Counted from the stretch's first letter, positions 1 to 8,651 are shown. The stretch: 39,088 nt of DNA from Rubrivivax sp. (GCA_016790425.1 JAEUPF010000123.1:1-39088), one strand, 5' to 3'. Notes: generated by a model not told the origin, from the sequence alone. Program-made: numbers and translations.

Positions 1-43
1 CTTCGCGCGGCCTTCGCGCCCGGGCCCTGCCGCGGCGATCCGC

Positions 44-49
44 TATACT
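44..49 (+). promoter_or_regulatory. Candidate -10 box of the initiator tRNA gene
   Basis: TATACT differs from the consensus TATAAT at one position and lies 14 bases before the tRNA 5' end, a suitable distance for a short primary transcript. No convincing -35 hexamer is visible in the GC-rich bases upstream. Confidence 0.45.
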
Positions 50-62
50 CTCGCCCTTCAAG

Positions 63-139
<77 letters not shown>

Positions 140-149
140 GGATTCTGAA

Positions 150-200
150 GTGCCTGAACTGCCGACAGGCACTCGCGAAGCCCGCCCGGAGCGGGCTTCG
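150..200 (+). terminator. Tandem hairpins after the tRNA, probable intrinsic terminator
   Basis: Two inverted repeats follow the tRNA. GTGCCTG (150-156) pairs with CAGGCAC (166-172). A perfect 10-bp stem, 176-185 with 191-200 and loop CCGGA, is followed by a weak T-rich stretch (TCGTTTG). The second stem also suits termination of the opposing operon, whose last gene ends at 263. Confidence 0.65.
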
Positions 201-262
201 TCGTTTGTGCCCTTCGCGGCCCAGCCATGGCCCGATTGTGGCCCACGGCCGCGGCCGCCTCG

Positions 263-1294
263 TCAGTTCTCCAGCTTGATGTTCGCCTTCTTCACCAGGT
301 CGGCATAGCGCGCCAGGTCGGCTTTCATCAGCGCACCGTAGGCCTCCGGGCCGTTGACGAAGCGGTCGAGGCCGAGGCTGAGCAGGCGCTCCTTCATCTC
401 GGGCGTGTCCATCACCGCGCCGATGTCCGCGGCGAGCTTGTCGACCAGCGCCGGCGGCGTTCCCGCCTTGGCGATGAAGCCGAACCACAGCCGCGCCTGG
501 AAGCCCGGCATGCCGGCTTCGGCGAAGGTGGGCACTTGCGGGATCGCCGGCACGCGGGCGTCGCCGGTCACCGCCAGCGCCTTCAGCCGGCCGTTCGTGA
601 TGAACGGCAATGCGGCCACGGGCGCTGCGAACGAGAACTCGACCTGGCCGCCGATGAGGTCGGTCAGCGCCGGGCCTGCGCCCTTGTAGGCGACGTGGTG
701 GGTCTTGATCTCGGCCATCACGTTGAGCATCTCGCCGGCAAGGTGGGTCGTTCCGCCCGCGCTCACCGACGCGTAGTTGAACTTGCCGGGGCTCGCCTTC
801 GCCAGCGCGATGAACTCCTGCAGGTTCCTGGCCGGCAGCGCCGGGTTGACCACGAGCACCAGTTCGCTGCTGTACAGCGAGAGCACCGGCGCGAAGTCCT
901 TGATCGAGTCGTAGGGCGTGGACATCAGCAGCGGGTTGATCACATGCGTGCTGCTGGCCAGCAGCAGCGTGTGGCCATCGGCGGCCGAGCGCAGCACGTC
1001 GCTGGCACCGATGATGCCGCTGGCCCCCGGGCGGTTGTCGACCACCACGGCCTGGCCCCACTTGTCCTTGAGCTTGTGGCTGAGCAGCTGCGCCACGATG
1101 CTCGTGCCGCCGCCGGGCGGATAGGGCACGACGAAGCGAACCGTCTTGTTGGGGAATCCCTGGGCGACCGCCGCTGCCATCGACAGCAGCCAGCCGCCCG
1201 CGACAAGCGCTGCGGCCGCCGGCAGTCGCCGCGGGGGGCAGCGCCTGCCGAACGCCGACGCTGCGCCGCTGCCGAAAGCAAGCCAGTTCCTCAT
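263..1294 (-). CDS. TTT-family (Bug) periplasmic solute receptor
   Basis: A 343-aa extracytoplasmic binding protein of the tripartite tricarboxylate transporter family, which captures carboxylates for a TctA/TctB-type membrane pump. A long N-terminal signal region ends near AVAQ-GFPN. Mature-protein motifs typical of the family follow: P-N-K-T-V-R-F-V-V-P-Y-P-P-G-G-G, VVDNRPG, S-A-A-D-G-H-T-L-L and V-A-Y-K-G-A-G-P. ATG 1294 is chosen because GAGGG lies 7 nt upstream; an adjacent GTG at 1297 is too close. It is the last gene of the leftward operon 263-8610, so its ligand is probably the substrate of that pathway. No TctA or TctB gene is in the window, so it must use a distant membrane component. 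Confidence 0.9.
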   Translation of the reverse strand: MRNWLAFGSGAASAFGRRCPPRRLPAAAALVAGGWLLSMAAAVAQGFPNKTVRFVVPYPPGGGTSIVAQLLSHKLKDKWGQAVVVDNRPGASGIIGASDVLRSAADGHTLLLASSTHVINPLLMSTPYDSIKDFAPVLSLYSSELVLVVNPALPARNLQEFIALAKASPGKFNYASVSAGGTTHLAGEMLNVMAEIKTHHVAYKGAGPALTDLIGGQVEFSFAAPVAALPFITNGRLKALAVTGDARVPAIPQVPTFAEAGMPGFQARLWFGFIAKAGTPPALVDKLAADIGAVMDTPEMKERLLSLGLDRFVNGPEAYGALMKADLARYADLVKKANIKLEN

Positions 1295-1315
1295 CACGCA
1301 ACCCTCACTGCGAAG

Positions 1316-2458
1316 TCATGCGGAAGATACGCCGGTCGCGGCGGCGTGCGGCGCGCCTGCGCGCGGTGCCTGCTGCGCGCCTGCGCGCGTTGCGATCACC
1401 CCGGCCCCGAACCACGGGCCCTCTTCGTCGCGAAGGCGCAGGCTCAGCGTCGGCGGCGTTGTCGCCGTCGCCACGCCGCGCGAAGGCCACTGCGAAGCGG
1501 CCAGCGTCGCCAGCGCCAGCCCGGCGCGGGCGCCTTCGAGGCGCCAGGATTCGACGCGCGCGCCCGGCAGACGCGGCAATGCCGCGTCGATCGCGGCAGT
1601 GAGTCGTTCGGGCGAATCGGCGGGGGAGTTCGCCAGCAGTTCCTGGAACCACGCTTCGGTGCGCGCGAGTCGCGGCGGTGCCGCCCCGTCGGGTGCGGCG
1701 GTGCGGGCCAGGCGCAGCCAGCACCCCTTGTAGGCCAGCGTGACCTGCAGGGCAACCTCCCGGCCCAGTGCAGCGGTGCCCTCGATGCGACGCAGGCGCG
1801 GGTCGGATCGCATGTCCGGCGCCAGCGCCAGCGCGACCTCCTCGGCGCCGGCGAGGCGAGCCGTGCCTTCGGCGGCCGCCAGCACCGCTGCCGCGTCGCC
1901 GCGGCCGGCTTGTTCGAGCCCAGCGGCCAGCGCGCTGCCGGCGATGGCCAGCGCGCGCTGCACGACGGCTTGCGGCGTGCCGCCGCCTGGCGCCAGCGCG
2001 GCGTCGAGCAGATCGCCCGCTTCCTCGAAGCGCACGTCAGGGCGCCGGCGGCGAACCACCGCGACCACGCCGTCGGGCAGGCCGGCCAGTTCGACCACGC
2101 CCACGCGCAATGCGGCCCCGGCTGCCGCCGGCAACGCGTCGCTCACCCCCTGGCCGAGGTCGAGCGTATTGACCAGGCGATCCAGCCGCGAAGTGGAGTG
2201 GATCCAGTCGGCGACGCGGCGCGACATCGTGGCCACCAGCGTCGCGCCGGCATCCGGCGCGACGACCAGCACGCCGTTGCTCCAGTACGGGATGAAATGC
2301 GTCAGCGCCGACACGGCGGCCGGCCGCGTCAGGTCGGTGTAGACCAGCACGCAGTGCAGAGCGCGTTCGCGCAGGCCGGCGACCAGCGCTGCCATCCGGC
2401 GTTCGAGGAGCGCCGGCGGCACTTCGTCGTGCGACCAGGCCATCAGTCCACGGCGCAT
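1316..2458 (-). CDS. Degenerate creatinase/M24-like protein
   Basis: A 380-aa protein whose first 150 residues resemble a creatinase N-terminal domain. The remainder resembles a decayed M24 'pita-bread' fold: the segment Y-K-G-C-W-L-R-L-A-R-T lines up with the usual G-Y-x-x-D-x-T-R-T strand, but the two Asp, one His and two Glu that bind metal in M24 peptidases are not recognisable. The start has AGGAG 8 nt upstream and lies 13 nt after the stop of the neighbouring M24 gene, so the two are probably co-translated. I infer a non-catalytic partner, or a metal-independent enzyme, working with its neighbour. Homology is assigned by eye and is remote. The C-terminus is Ala/Arg-rich and probably disordered. 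Confidence 0.6.
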   Translation of the reverse strand: MRRGLMAWSHDEVPPALLERRMAALVAGLRERALHCVLVYTDLTRPAAVSALTHFIPYWSNGVLVVAPDAGATLVATMSRRVADWIHSTSRLDRLVNTLDLGQGVSDALPAAAGAALRVGVVELAGLPDGVVAVVRRRRPDVRFEEAGDLLDAALAPGGGTPQAVVQRALAIAGSALAAGLEQAGRGDAAAVLAAAEGTARLAGAEEVALALAPDMRSDPRLRRIEGTAALGREVALQVTLAYKGCWLRLARTAAPDGAAPPRLARTEAWFQELLANSPADSPERLTAAIDAALPRLPGARVESWRLEGARAGLALATLAASQWPSRGVATATTPPTLSLRLRDEEGPWFGAGVIATRAGAQQAPRAGAPHAAATGVSSA

Positions 2459-2471
2459 CGCGGGTCTCCTT

Positions 2472-3584
2472 TCAGCCGCCGACGCTGAACAGCGTGCGCG
2501 GTGTCGCCGTCAGCACCTCGGCGCCTTCGGCGCGCGCGATCGCCGAATCACCGAGCACGACATAACCGACGTCCGGATGGTAGGTGTTGGGATGCACGAT
2601 GAGGGTCATGCCGGCTTCGATCGGCAGCTCGACGTCTTCGAGCAGCGCCGGGCGCGAGTCGACGTACAGCCCGAGCCCGTGGCCGCGCACGCGCGTGTAG
2701 CGGTTGGTCGTGTACTCGCCGAGGCCCGCGGCGCGGAAGACGTCGTTCTCGGTGCGCGCCACCGCGGCGGCGGTGACGCCCGGCCGCAGTGCGGCCAGCC
2801 CCGCCTCCATGCTGCGGCGGAACAGATCGAAAGCGGCCGCCTGCGGTGCCGTCGGCGCCCCGAGCACGAGCGTGCGGCACACCTGCGCGTAGTAGCCGTC
2901 GACGCACGGCGTCAGCTCGGTCGTCACCAGGTCGCCGGCGGCCAGCCGGCGCTCGCCCGGGGGGTGCATGCCGCGAACCTCGCGGCCGCCGGAGCCGAGG
3001 ATCATGAAGTTGTCGGGCACGCCGCGGCTGCGGAAGAAGGCCTCGACCTCCGCGGTCAGCTCGTACTCGGCGCGGCCGGGCCGCGCCGCACGCAGGAAGA
3101 CCTCGTAGCCTTCGTCGGCCATCGCCGCGGCGCGTCGCACCGCTGCGATTTCCTCGTCGCTCTTGCGCATCATCAGTCCGTCGAACGGCTCGCCGGCATC
3201 GGCTAGCCGGCCGCGCCCGGCTTCGACGATGCCGTGCGGCATCAGCTTCAGCGGCGCCGCGGCGACGCGGTGGCCCGGCGCCGCGGCCATGGCGCTCACC
3301 TCGGCAGCGAGCGTGTTCAGCAGGTCGGGCCGCCAGTCGACATCGCAGTCGGGCGCCTCGACGCCGGCGCGCTCGGCCTCCATCGCGCATTCGAGGGTGA
3401 GGCGCACGCTGCCGTCGCTTTCCAGGATGGCCAAGCCGTGGCCTTCGAGGATCGGGAAGTCGCTGACGTAGCGCAGGTAGTCGCAGCGCCAGGCGTTGCC
3501 GTAGACCAGCAAGCGGTCCCAGCCGCGGTCGCGGCACAGCTCGCGCAGGCGCTTGCGCCGTTGCCGGGCCAGGGTCAGCGACAT
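2472..3584 (-). CDS. M24/creatinase-family protein lacking the metal ligands
   Basis: A 370-aa protein with a creatinase N-terminal domain (about 1-135) and a pita-bread domain (about 143-370), the layout of Xaa-Pro peptidases and creatinase. The active-site His is kept in GHGLG (H302). The usual ligands are replaced: the first Asp by E223, the second by Q234 (A-Q-V-C-R-T), the Glu of the GMxxxxEP motif by H331, and the last Glu in the strand Y-V-V-L-G-D is absent. Creatinase itself works without metal, so a metal-independent C-N hydrolase is plausible; a proline peptidase is unlikely. ATG 3584 has AGGAG 8 nt upstream; the reading frame stays open further upstream, but there it overlaps the CapA-like gene. 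Third from the end of the operon. Confidence 0.8.
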   Translation of the reverse strand: MSLTLARQRRKRLRELCRDRGWDRLLVYGNAWRCDYLRYVSDFPILEGHGLAILESDGSVRLTLECAMEAERAGVEAPDCDVDWRPDLLNTLAAEVSAMAAAPGHRVAAAPLKLMPHGIVEAGRGRLADAGEPFDGLMMRKSDEEIAAVRRAAAMADEGYEVFLRAARPGRAEYELTAEVEAFFRSRGVPDNFMILGSGGREVRGMHPPGERRLAAGDLVTTELTPCVDGYYAQVCRTLVLGAPTAPQAAAFDLFRRSMEAGLAALRPGVTAAAVARTENDVFRAAGLGEYTTNRYTRVRGHGLGLYVDSRPALLEDVELPIEAGMTLIVHPNTYHPDVGYVVLGDSAIARAEGAEVLTATPRTLFSVGG

Positions 3585-3636
3585 CAGCGGGTCTCCTGCA
3601 TCGGTGCGGTGATCATCGCGGCGAACGGTGCGGCAG

Positions 3637-5043
3637 TCAGTGCTGCAGATCGACGACGGTCGTCGTGCCGTCCACCGACAGCCGCGTTCCATGGTGCGCC
3701 GACAGGCGCGCCGCGCGCTGCAGAACGCGCGCGGCCACTTCCCCGCGTGCCAGCAGCGGCCGGCCGCGCTGCGCCCGCGGCCTGCCGTGGCCCAGGTCCA
3801 GCGGATGCAGCCGCAGTTCGGCCAGCCGGCCGGCGCGGAAGTCGCAGGTGGCGACGAAGCTCTCCCAGAACGCGGCCTCGGCCGGGAAGCCGCGCGTGTC
3901 GTTGCCGGTGCGCGCGTCGAGGAAGTCGGCCGGCGTCGCTTCATGGCCGAGTCCGAAGCGGCCGTACGACTCCGACGGGAAGACGGGCACGGTGTCGTTC
4001 TGGAACACGAAGTTGCCGAGGCTGTAGAGGATCGGGCGGCCGCGGTAGATCTCGACCCCCAACGTCAGGTGCGGGCCGTGCCCGGCGACCACGTCGGCGC
4101 CGGCGTCGACGGCCGCGCGCGCGAAGGCGGTGGCGAACGCCGCGGGCTCCTCCATGCCGGCGTCGGTGGGCGCGGTCAGCCGGCCGGCGCTGCCGAACTC
4201 GTGCGAGTGGAACGAGAAGATCACCCAGTCGGCCTGGCGGCGCGCCTCGCGGATCGCGCGCAGATTGGCCTCGCCGTCGGCGCGGTTCACGGCGGTGCCC
4301 ACGGTGAAGCCTGCGCCGCGCTCGAAGTGCGCGCCCAGCAGTTCCAGCGCATCGTCGCGCTCGGGCGCCACCTCGCTGGCGCTGTAGAACTGGGCCCGGT
4401 GGCGGGCCCGTTCGGCCGTCAGCCCGAGCGAGTCGCTGATGCGACGCAAAGCGCGCAGCGCCTCGTCGTCGACCTGGTAGCGGCGCGCGAAGCCGAGCGG
4501 GTTGACGCCGGGGCGGCCGGCGGCATCGGGGCGCTGGTCGGCGGCGCGGTTCCAGGGCCGGAAGAACGACGTCGCGGCGACCAGCGCGACGCGGCCGGCA
4601 GGCGTGTCGACGTACGCCGGCGCGCGCGCTTCGGCCAGGTTCGCACCGATGCCCGCGGCCGGGATGCCCGCGCGCGCCAGGTGCGCGGCCATCGCCAGCA
4701 GGCCATCGTGACCGTAGTCGGTGGCGTGGTTGTTGGCGCACGAGACGATGTCGAAGCCGAGCCACTTCAGGTCTTCCAGCAGCCGCGGCGCGGTCGTCAT
4801 CGGCGTGCCCTGCGTGAAGTTGGGCGTGCCTTCGTCGCGTTCGCGCACCACGGTCTCGAGGTTGCCGAAAGCCACGTCGGCGCCGCGCACGAGCGAAGCC
4901 AGCGCGAGGTAGTCGTCCTCGTCGAAGACGGCGAGCGCGCGCGAGGGCATCAGGTCGCCGGCCAGCAGCATGCGGACGTCGCCCCGCTCGGATCGGTACG
5001 GCACGGCTCGGGCTCCGGCAGCTTCAGCGCAGGCTGGCGGCAT
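3637..5043 (-). CDS. CapA-like (PGA_cap) metallophosphoesterase-fold protein
   Basis: A 468-aa protein of the CapA/PgsA family, which has a calcineurin-like phosphoesterase fold and is named for poly-gamma-glutamate capsule synthesis. The family's motifs are in order: AGDLMPSR, NLETVV, CANNHATDYG, FSFHSHEFG, G-H-G-P-H-L-T and Y-S-L-G-N-F-V-F, so the putative metal site is intact. No signal peptide or membrane anchor is evident, unlike capsule CapA. The reported ATG overlaps the 3' end of the TcuA-like gene by 20 nt. ATG 4971 is an alternative but would cut into the first beta strand. No other capsule genes are nearby, so a role in the carboxylate pathway of this operon is more likely than capsule synthesis. 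Confidence 0.8.
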   Translation of the reverse strand: MPPACAEAAGARAVPYRSERGDVRMLLAGDLMPSRALAVFDEDDYLALASLVRGADVAFGNLETVVRERDEGTPNFTQGTPMTTAPRLLEDLKWLGFDIVSCANNHATDYGHDGLLAMAAHLARAGIPAAGIGANLAEARAPAYVDTPAGRVALVAATSFFRPWNRAADQRPDAAGRPGVNPLGFARRYQVDDEALRALRRISDSLGLTAERARHRAQFYSASEVAPERDDALELLGAHFERGAGFTVGTAVNRADGEANLRAIREARRQADWVIFSFHSHEFGSAGRLTAPTDAGMEEPAAFATAFARAAVDAGADVVAGHGPHLTLGVEIYRGRPILYSLGNFVFQNDTVPVFPSESYGRFGLGHEATPADFLDARTGNDTRGFPAEAAFWESFVATCDFRAGRLAELRLHPLDLGHGRPRAQRGRPLLARGEVAARVLQRAARLSAHHGTRLSVDGTTTVVDLQH

Positions 5044-6529
5044 GCAGCGCGGCGCTGCGCCCGCCGATGCGCCCGAACACGGCCCCCGACATCAGGCCGC
5101 TGCCGCTGGCGTAGTTGTGATAGTAGAGGCCGCCCACCAGTTCGCCGGCACCGAAGAGGCCCGGGATGCGCTTGCCCGCGGTGTCCTGCACCGCTGCTTC
5201 TGTGTCGACCTTCAGCCCGCCGAAGGTGAAGGTGATGCCGCACGAGACGCCGTAGGCGTGATACGGCGGCTTGTCCAGCCGCGTGGCCCAGTTGGACTTC
5301 TCGATCGGCAGGCCGCGCGTGGCGAGGCCGTCGCGAACGTTGGGGTCGAAGGGCACGTCGGGTCGCGGTGCCGCGTTGTAGGCGTTGATCGTCGCCAGCG
5401 CGCGCCCGGCATCGACGCCTTCGAGCTTGGTCACCAGTTCCTCGAACGTGTCGGCCTGCACCTTGGTCATGCGGCGGATGCGGTAGTCCTCGCGCAGCAG
5501 GTGCGTCACCTTCTGGTCGAAGACCTGCCAGGCGAACTGCCCCGGCTGGTTCAGCACCTCGCGGCCGTACTTGGCGTAGGTGTAGGTGTGGAAGTCGGCA
5601 CCCTCGTCGAGGAAGCGCTCGCCGCGGGCGTTGAGGTAGATGCCGAAGGTGTAGTTGTGCTTCTGGAAGCTGTCGCCGACGCTGAGGTCGCCGAACGGCG
5701 GCGCGTTCATGTCCCACTCGGTGGCATGGCAGCCTGACCAATGGCCCATCGGCATCGCACCGATGTCCAGCGCCATCTGGATGCCGCGGCCGGTGTTGAA
5801 CGCGGTGCCGCGCACGTGCGCCAGGTCCCAGTTGGGCCCCAGGTAACGCGCGCGCATCTCGGCGTTCGATTCGAAGCCGCCGCAGGCGAGCACCACCGCG
5901 CGCGCGTGCAGCTCCACCGTGCGGCCGTCGCGCCGCGCACGCACGCCGGTGACGCCGCGGTCGTCGTGCAGCAGGTCGATCGCCGGCGTCTCGTACAGCA
6001 CCGGGATCCCCTGCTGCTCCAGGCGCTTGTGCAGCGCCTCCACCAGGCCCGGCCCGCCGCCCCAGATCTGGCACGGCAGGCCGCCCCAGAACTTGAACTT
6101 GCCGCCGACGTTGAAGGCGTGGCTGCCCAGCGTGAGCTGCAGCCGCACGCCCTGCTGGCACATCCAGCGCGCGGTGTCGAAGCTGCGCTTGATCATCACC
6201 TCGGTCAGGTCGGGGTGGCAGCGGTACTGCGTCAGCCGGCCCATGTCGTCGAAGAACTGGCCCTCGGTGTAGGTGTCGAACTCGACGTTCGACAAGTCCA
6301 TCTCCACCATCTCGGGCACCACCTGGCGCAGGTCGTCGGGCCCGTTGTAGGCGAAGCGCAGCATGCCGCCGGTGAAGGTGGAGTTGCCGCCGCGCAGCTC
6401 GCGCGGCGCCGCTTCGAGCATCAGCACGCTGGCGCCGTGCTCGCGGGCCGAGAGCGCCGCGCAGGCGGCGGCGTTGCCCGCGCCGACGACGATGACGTCG
6501 GCGGCCCTTTCGTTGCTGTCGCTGTTCAT
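5024..6529 (-). CDS. tcuA: FAD-dependent tricarballylate dehydrogenase-like protein
   Basis: A 501-aa flavoprotein of the fumarate reductase/succinate dehydrogenase superfamily, closest by eye to TcuA, which oxidises tricarballylate to cis-aconitate. The FAD dinucleotide motif G-A-G-N-A-A is at residues 16-21, followed by E-A-A-P and the TcuA-like G-G-N-S-T-F-T-G-G-M-L-R. The C-terminal FAD motif includes G-G-L-Y-Y-H-N-Y-A-S-G-S-G-L. ATG 6529 has AGGAA about 9 nt upstream and overlaps the stop of the small aconitase-type subunit by four bases (ATGA), indicating translational coupling. No TcuB gene, the iron-sulfur/cytochrome partner that reoxidises TcuA, is present here. The substrate may be another tricarboxylate or an alpha,beta-saturated dicarboxylate. 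Confidence 0.8.
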   Translation of the reverse strand: MNSDSNERAADVIVVGAGNAAACAALSAREHGASVLMLEAAPRELRGGNSTFTGGMLRFAYNGPDDLRQVVPEMVEMDLSNVEFDTYTEGQFFDDMGRLTQYRCHPDLTEVMIKRSFDTARWMCQQGVRLQLTLGSHAFNVGGKFKFWGGLPCQIWGGGPGLVEALHKRLEQQGIPVLYETPAIDLLHDDRGVTGVRARRDGRTVELHARAVVLACGGFESNAEMRARYLGPNWDLAHVRGTAFNTGRGIQMALDIGAMPMGHWSGCHATEWDMNAPPFGDLSVGDSFQKHNYTFGIYLNARGERFLDEGADFHTYTYAKYGREVLNQPGQFAWQVFDQKVTHLLREDYRIRRMTKVQADTFEELVTKLEGVDAGRALATINAYNAAPRPDVPFDPNVRDGLATRGLPIEKSNWATRLDKPPYHAYGVSCGITFTFGGLKVDTEAAVQDTAGKRIPGLFGAGELVGGLYYHNYASGSGLMSGAVFGRIGGRSAALHAASLR

Positions 6530-7161
6530 GGGTTGGTGTTCCTGTCGGGAGCGGGAAAGAGCCACGGCGAACGCTCGCGGTGCGCGCGCTCGAAGGCGTC
6601 GATGGCGTCGCGCTGGCGCTCGGTCAGCTCCAGGTCGGTGAGGCCTTCGAGCAGGCAGCGCTTGCGCCGAGCGCCGATGGCGAAAGGGTGCGCGCGGCCG
6701 TCCGGCCCGGTGGCGGTCTGGCGCGGCAGGTCGATGACGATGTGCGCGCCGGGCGTCCGCTGCACGCTGGCGCGCAGGGCATCGACCGCGGCGGCGGGCA
6801 GCGCCACCGGCAGCACGCCGTTTTGCAGGCAGTTGCCGACGAAGATGTCGCCGAAACTCTCGGCGATGACCGCGCGCAGCCCGAACGCCACCAGCGCGAA
6901 GACCGCCGCCTCGCGCGACGAGCCGACGCCGAAATTCCGTTGCGCCACCAGGATGCGCGCGCCGGCGTAGGCCGGCTGGTCGAGGACGAAGCCCAGCTTG
7001 CGTCCGTCCGCACCGTGGCGCCGGTCGTGCAGGAACACGTGGTCGTGCGGCCCGGGCTCGGCGAAGCTGCGGATCAGCCGCGCTGGACAGATCTGGTCGG
7101 TGTCGACGTTGGACTCGTCCAGCGGGACGGCCACGGCATCGAAAACCTGGAAGGCTTCCAT
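6526..7161 (-). CDS. Aconitase-family small subunit (LeuD-like)
   Basis: A 211-aa swivel-domain subunit of the 3-isopropylmalate dehydratase/homoaconitase family. NVDTDQI is at residues 18-24 and NFGVGSSREAA at 76-86; the usual REHA is REAA here. Together with the adjacent large subunit it should form a dehydratase moving a hydroxyl group through a cis-aconitate-type intermediate. It lies 3 nt after the large-subunit stop and overlaps the TcuA-like gene by ATGA. The context (TcuA-like enzyme, TTT receptor, LysR, no leuB or leuA) argues against leucine synthesis and for a catabolic hydratase. Sequence alone does not fix the substrate. Confidence 0.85.
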   Translation of the reverse strand: MEAFQVFDAVAVPLDESNVDTDQICPARLIRSFAEPGPHDHVFLHDRRHGADGRKLGFVLDQPAYAGARILVAQRNFGVGSSREAAVFALVAFGLRAVIAESFGDIFVGNCLQNGVLPVALPAAAVDALRASVQRTPGAHIVIDLPRQTATGPDGRAHPFAIGARRKRCLLEGLTDLELTERQRDAIDAFERAHRERSPWLFPAPDRNTNP

Positions 7162-7164
7162 GGT

Positions 7165-8610
7165 CTAGAGGTCGGCCACGCCGCCGATGCGGCCGAGCAC
7201 CGCGCTGGCGGCCGCCGAGGCCGGGCTCATCAGGTGGGTGCGGCTGCCCGGGCCCTGGCGGCCGGGGAAGTTGCGGTTCGAGGTCGATGCGCAGCGCTCG
7301 CCCGGCTGCAGGAAGTCCTCGCCGTTGACGCCGGTGCACAGCGAACAACCCGAGTCGCGCCAGGTCAGCCCGGCGGCGATGAAGACGTGGTGCAGGCCTT
7401 CGGCTTCGGCCTGCCGCTTGACACCGCTGGAGCCGGGCACCACCAAGCCGGGCACCAGCGCGTGCCGGCCGTCGAGCACGCCGGCGGCTTCGCGCAGGTC
7501 CTCGATGCGCCCGTTCGTGCATGAGCCGATGAAGACGCGGTCGATGCGCACATCGGCCAGCGGCTGGCCGGGCCGCAGGTCCATGTACGCCAGGGCTTTC
7601 GCCTGCGCCGCGCGCTGCGCCGCATCGGCCTGCGCGGCCGGATCGGGCACGCGGCCGTCGAGCGCGACGCACTGCTCGGGGCTCGTGCCCCAGGTGGCCA
7701 TCGGCACCACCGTGTGGCCGTCCAGTTGCACCTCGCGGTCGAAGCAGGCGTCGTCGTCGCTCGGCAGGCGGCGCCAGGCCGCCACGGCGCGGTCCCACGA
7801 CTCGCCGCGCGGTGCCTCGGGGCGGCCGGCCAGGTACTGCAGCGTCGTGTCGTCGGGCGCGACCATGCCGGCGCGGGCGCCGGCCTCGATCGACATGTTG
7901 CACAACGTCATGCGTTGCTCCATCGACAGCGCCGCGACGGCGCTGCCGGCGTACTCGATGACGTGGCCGGTGCCGCCGCCGGTGCCGATGCGGGCGATGA
8001 TCGACAGGACCAGGTCCTTGGCCGTGGCGCCGCGGCCGAGCCGGCCGTCGACGCGGATGCGCATCGCCAGCGGCCGCGCCTGCCACAGCGTCTGCGTGAC
8101 CATGGCGTGCATCACCTCGGAGGCGCCGATGCCGAACGCCAGCGCACCGAAGGCGCCGTGCGTGGCGGTGTGCGAGTCGCCGCCGCAGATGACCATCCCC
8201 GGCAGCGTGATGCCGAGCTCGGGCGCCACCACGTGCAGGATGCCCTGGCGCGGGTCGTGCAGCCCCACCAGGCGGCAGCCGTGGCGGCGCGCGTTGTCCT
8301 CGAGCGAGACCACCATCTGGCGGATCGATGCGTCGGCGATCGCCGCCACGCCTTGCGCGCGGCGCGTCGTGGGCATGTAGTGGTCGGCGCAGGCGATCAC
8401 CTGGGCCGGGCTGCGCACGGTCCTGCCGCGCCGTTCCATCGCCGCGAACGCCGGTCGCGAGCCTTCGTGGATGAGCGTGCGGTCGACGTAGACCAGCGCG
8501 TCGCCGTCTTCCAGCGCGAGCACGCTGTGCGCGCGCCAGATCTTGTCCAGCATCGTGCGGCCGGTGGTGCCGGAGTTGCCGGGGGCGCCGGCGGCAGCGG
8601 GCGTGTCCAT
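7165..8610 (-). CDS. Aconitase-family large subunit (LeuC-like)
   Basis: A 481-aa iron-sulfur hydro-lyase subunit of the 3-isopropylmalate dehydratase/aconitase superfamily. The cluster ligands are C364 (G-S-C-T-N-G-R) and C422/C425 (S-G-C-S-L-C). G-G-D-S-H-T-A-T-H-G-A-F-G and S-T-S-N-R-N-F-P-G-R-Q-G are also conserved. It is the promoter-proximal gene of the leftward operon, divergent from the LysR gene at 8751. Start choice is uncertain: ATG 8610 gives a short Gly/Thr-rich leader, while ATG 8553 (M-L-D-K-I-W) matches where E. coli LeuC begins to align; neither has a strong ribosome binding site. A further upstream in-frame ATG at 8676 is possible but less likely. Confidence 0.87.
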   Translation of the reverse strand: MDTPAAAGAPGNSGTTGRTMLDKIWRAHSVLALEDGDALVYVDRTLIHEGSRPAFAAMERRGRTVRSPAQVIACADHYMPTTRRAQGVAAIADASIRQMVVSLEDNARRHGCRLVGLHDPRQGILHVVAPELGITLPGMVICGGDSHTATHGAFGALAFGIGASEVMHAMVTQTLWQARPLAMRIRVDGRLGRGATAKDLVLSIIARIGTGGGTGHVIEYAGSAVAALSMEQRMTLCNMSIEAGARAGMVAPDDTTLQYLAGRPEAPRGESWDRAVAAWRRLPSDDDACFDREVQLDGHTVVPMATWGTSPEQCVALDGRVPDPAAQADAAQRAAQAKALAYMDLRPGQPLADVRIDRVFIGSCTNGRIEDLREAAGVLDGRHALVPGLVVPGSSGVKRQAEAEGLHHVFIAAGLTWRDSGCSLCTGVNGEDFLQPGERCASTSNRNFPGRQGPGSRTHLMSPASAAASAVLGRIGGVADL

Positions 8611-8651
8611 GGTCGAGACGGCCAATGTAGGGAGCCGTCGGCCGCTGCGCC

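Noticed and set aside
227-2488. 753-codon open frame on the + strand
   Set aside because: It is antisense to the TTT receptor and M24-like genes. Its protein is Arg/His/Gln-rich without any recognisable domain, as expected of a GC-rich shadow frame.
2472-3584. Active Xaa-Pro aminopeptidase
   Set aside because: Four of the five metal ligands of the family are substituted.
7165-8610. Leucine biosynthesis leuCD
   Set aside because: No leuA or leuB nearby. The partners are a TcuA-like dehydrogenase, a TTT receptor and a LysR gene, so a catabolic hydratase is more likely, although sequence cannot exclude isopropylmalate activity.
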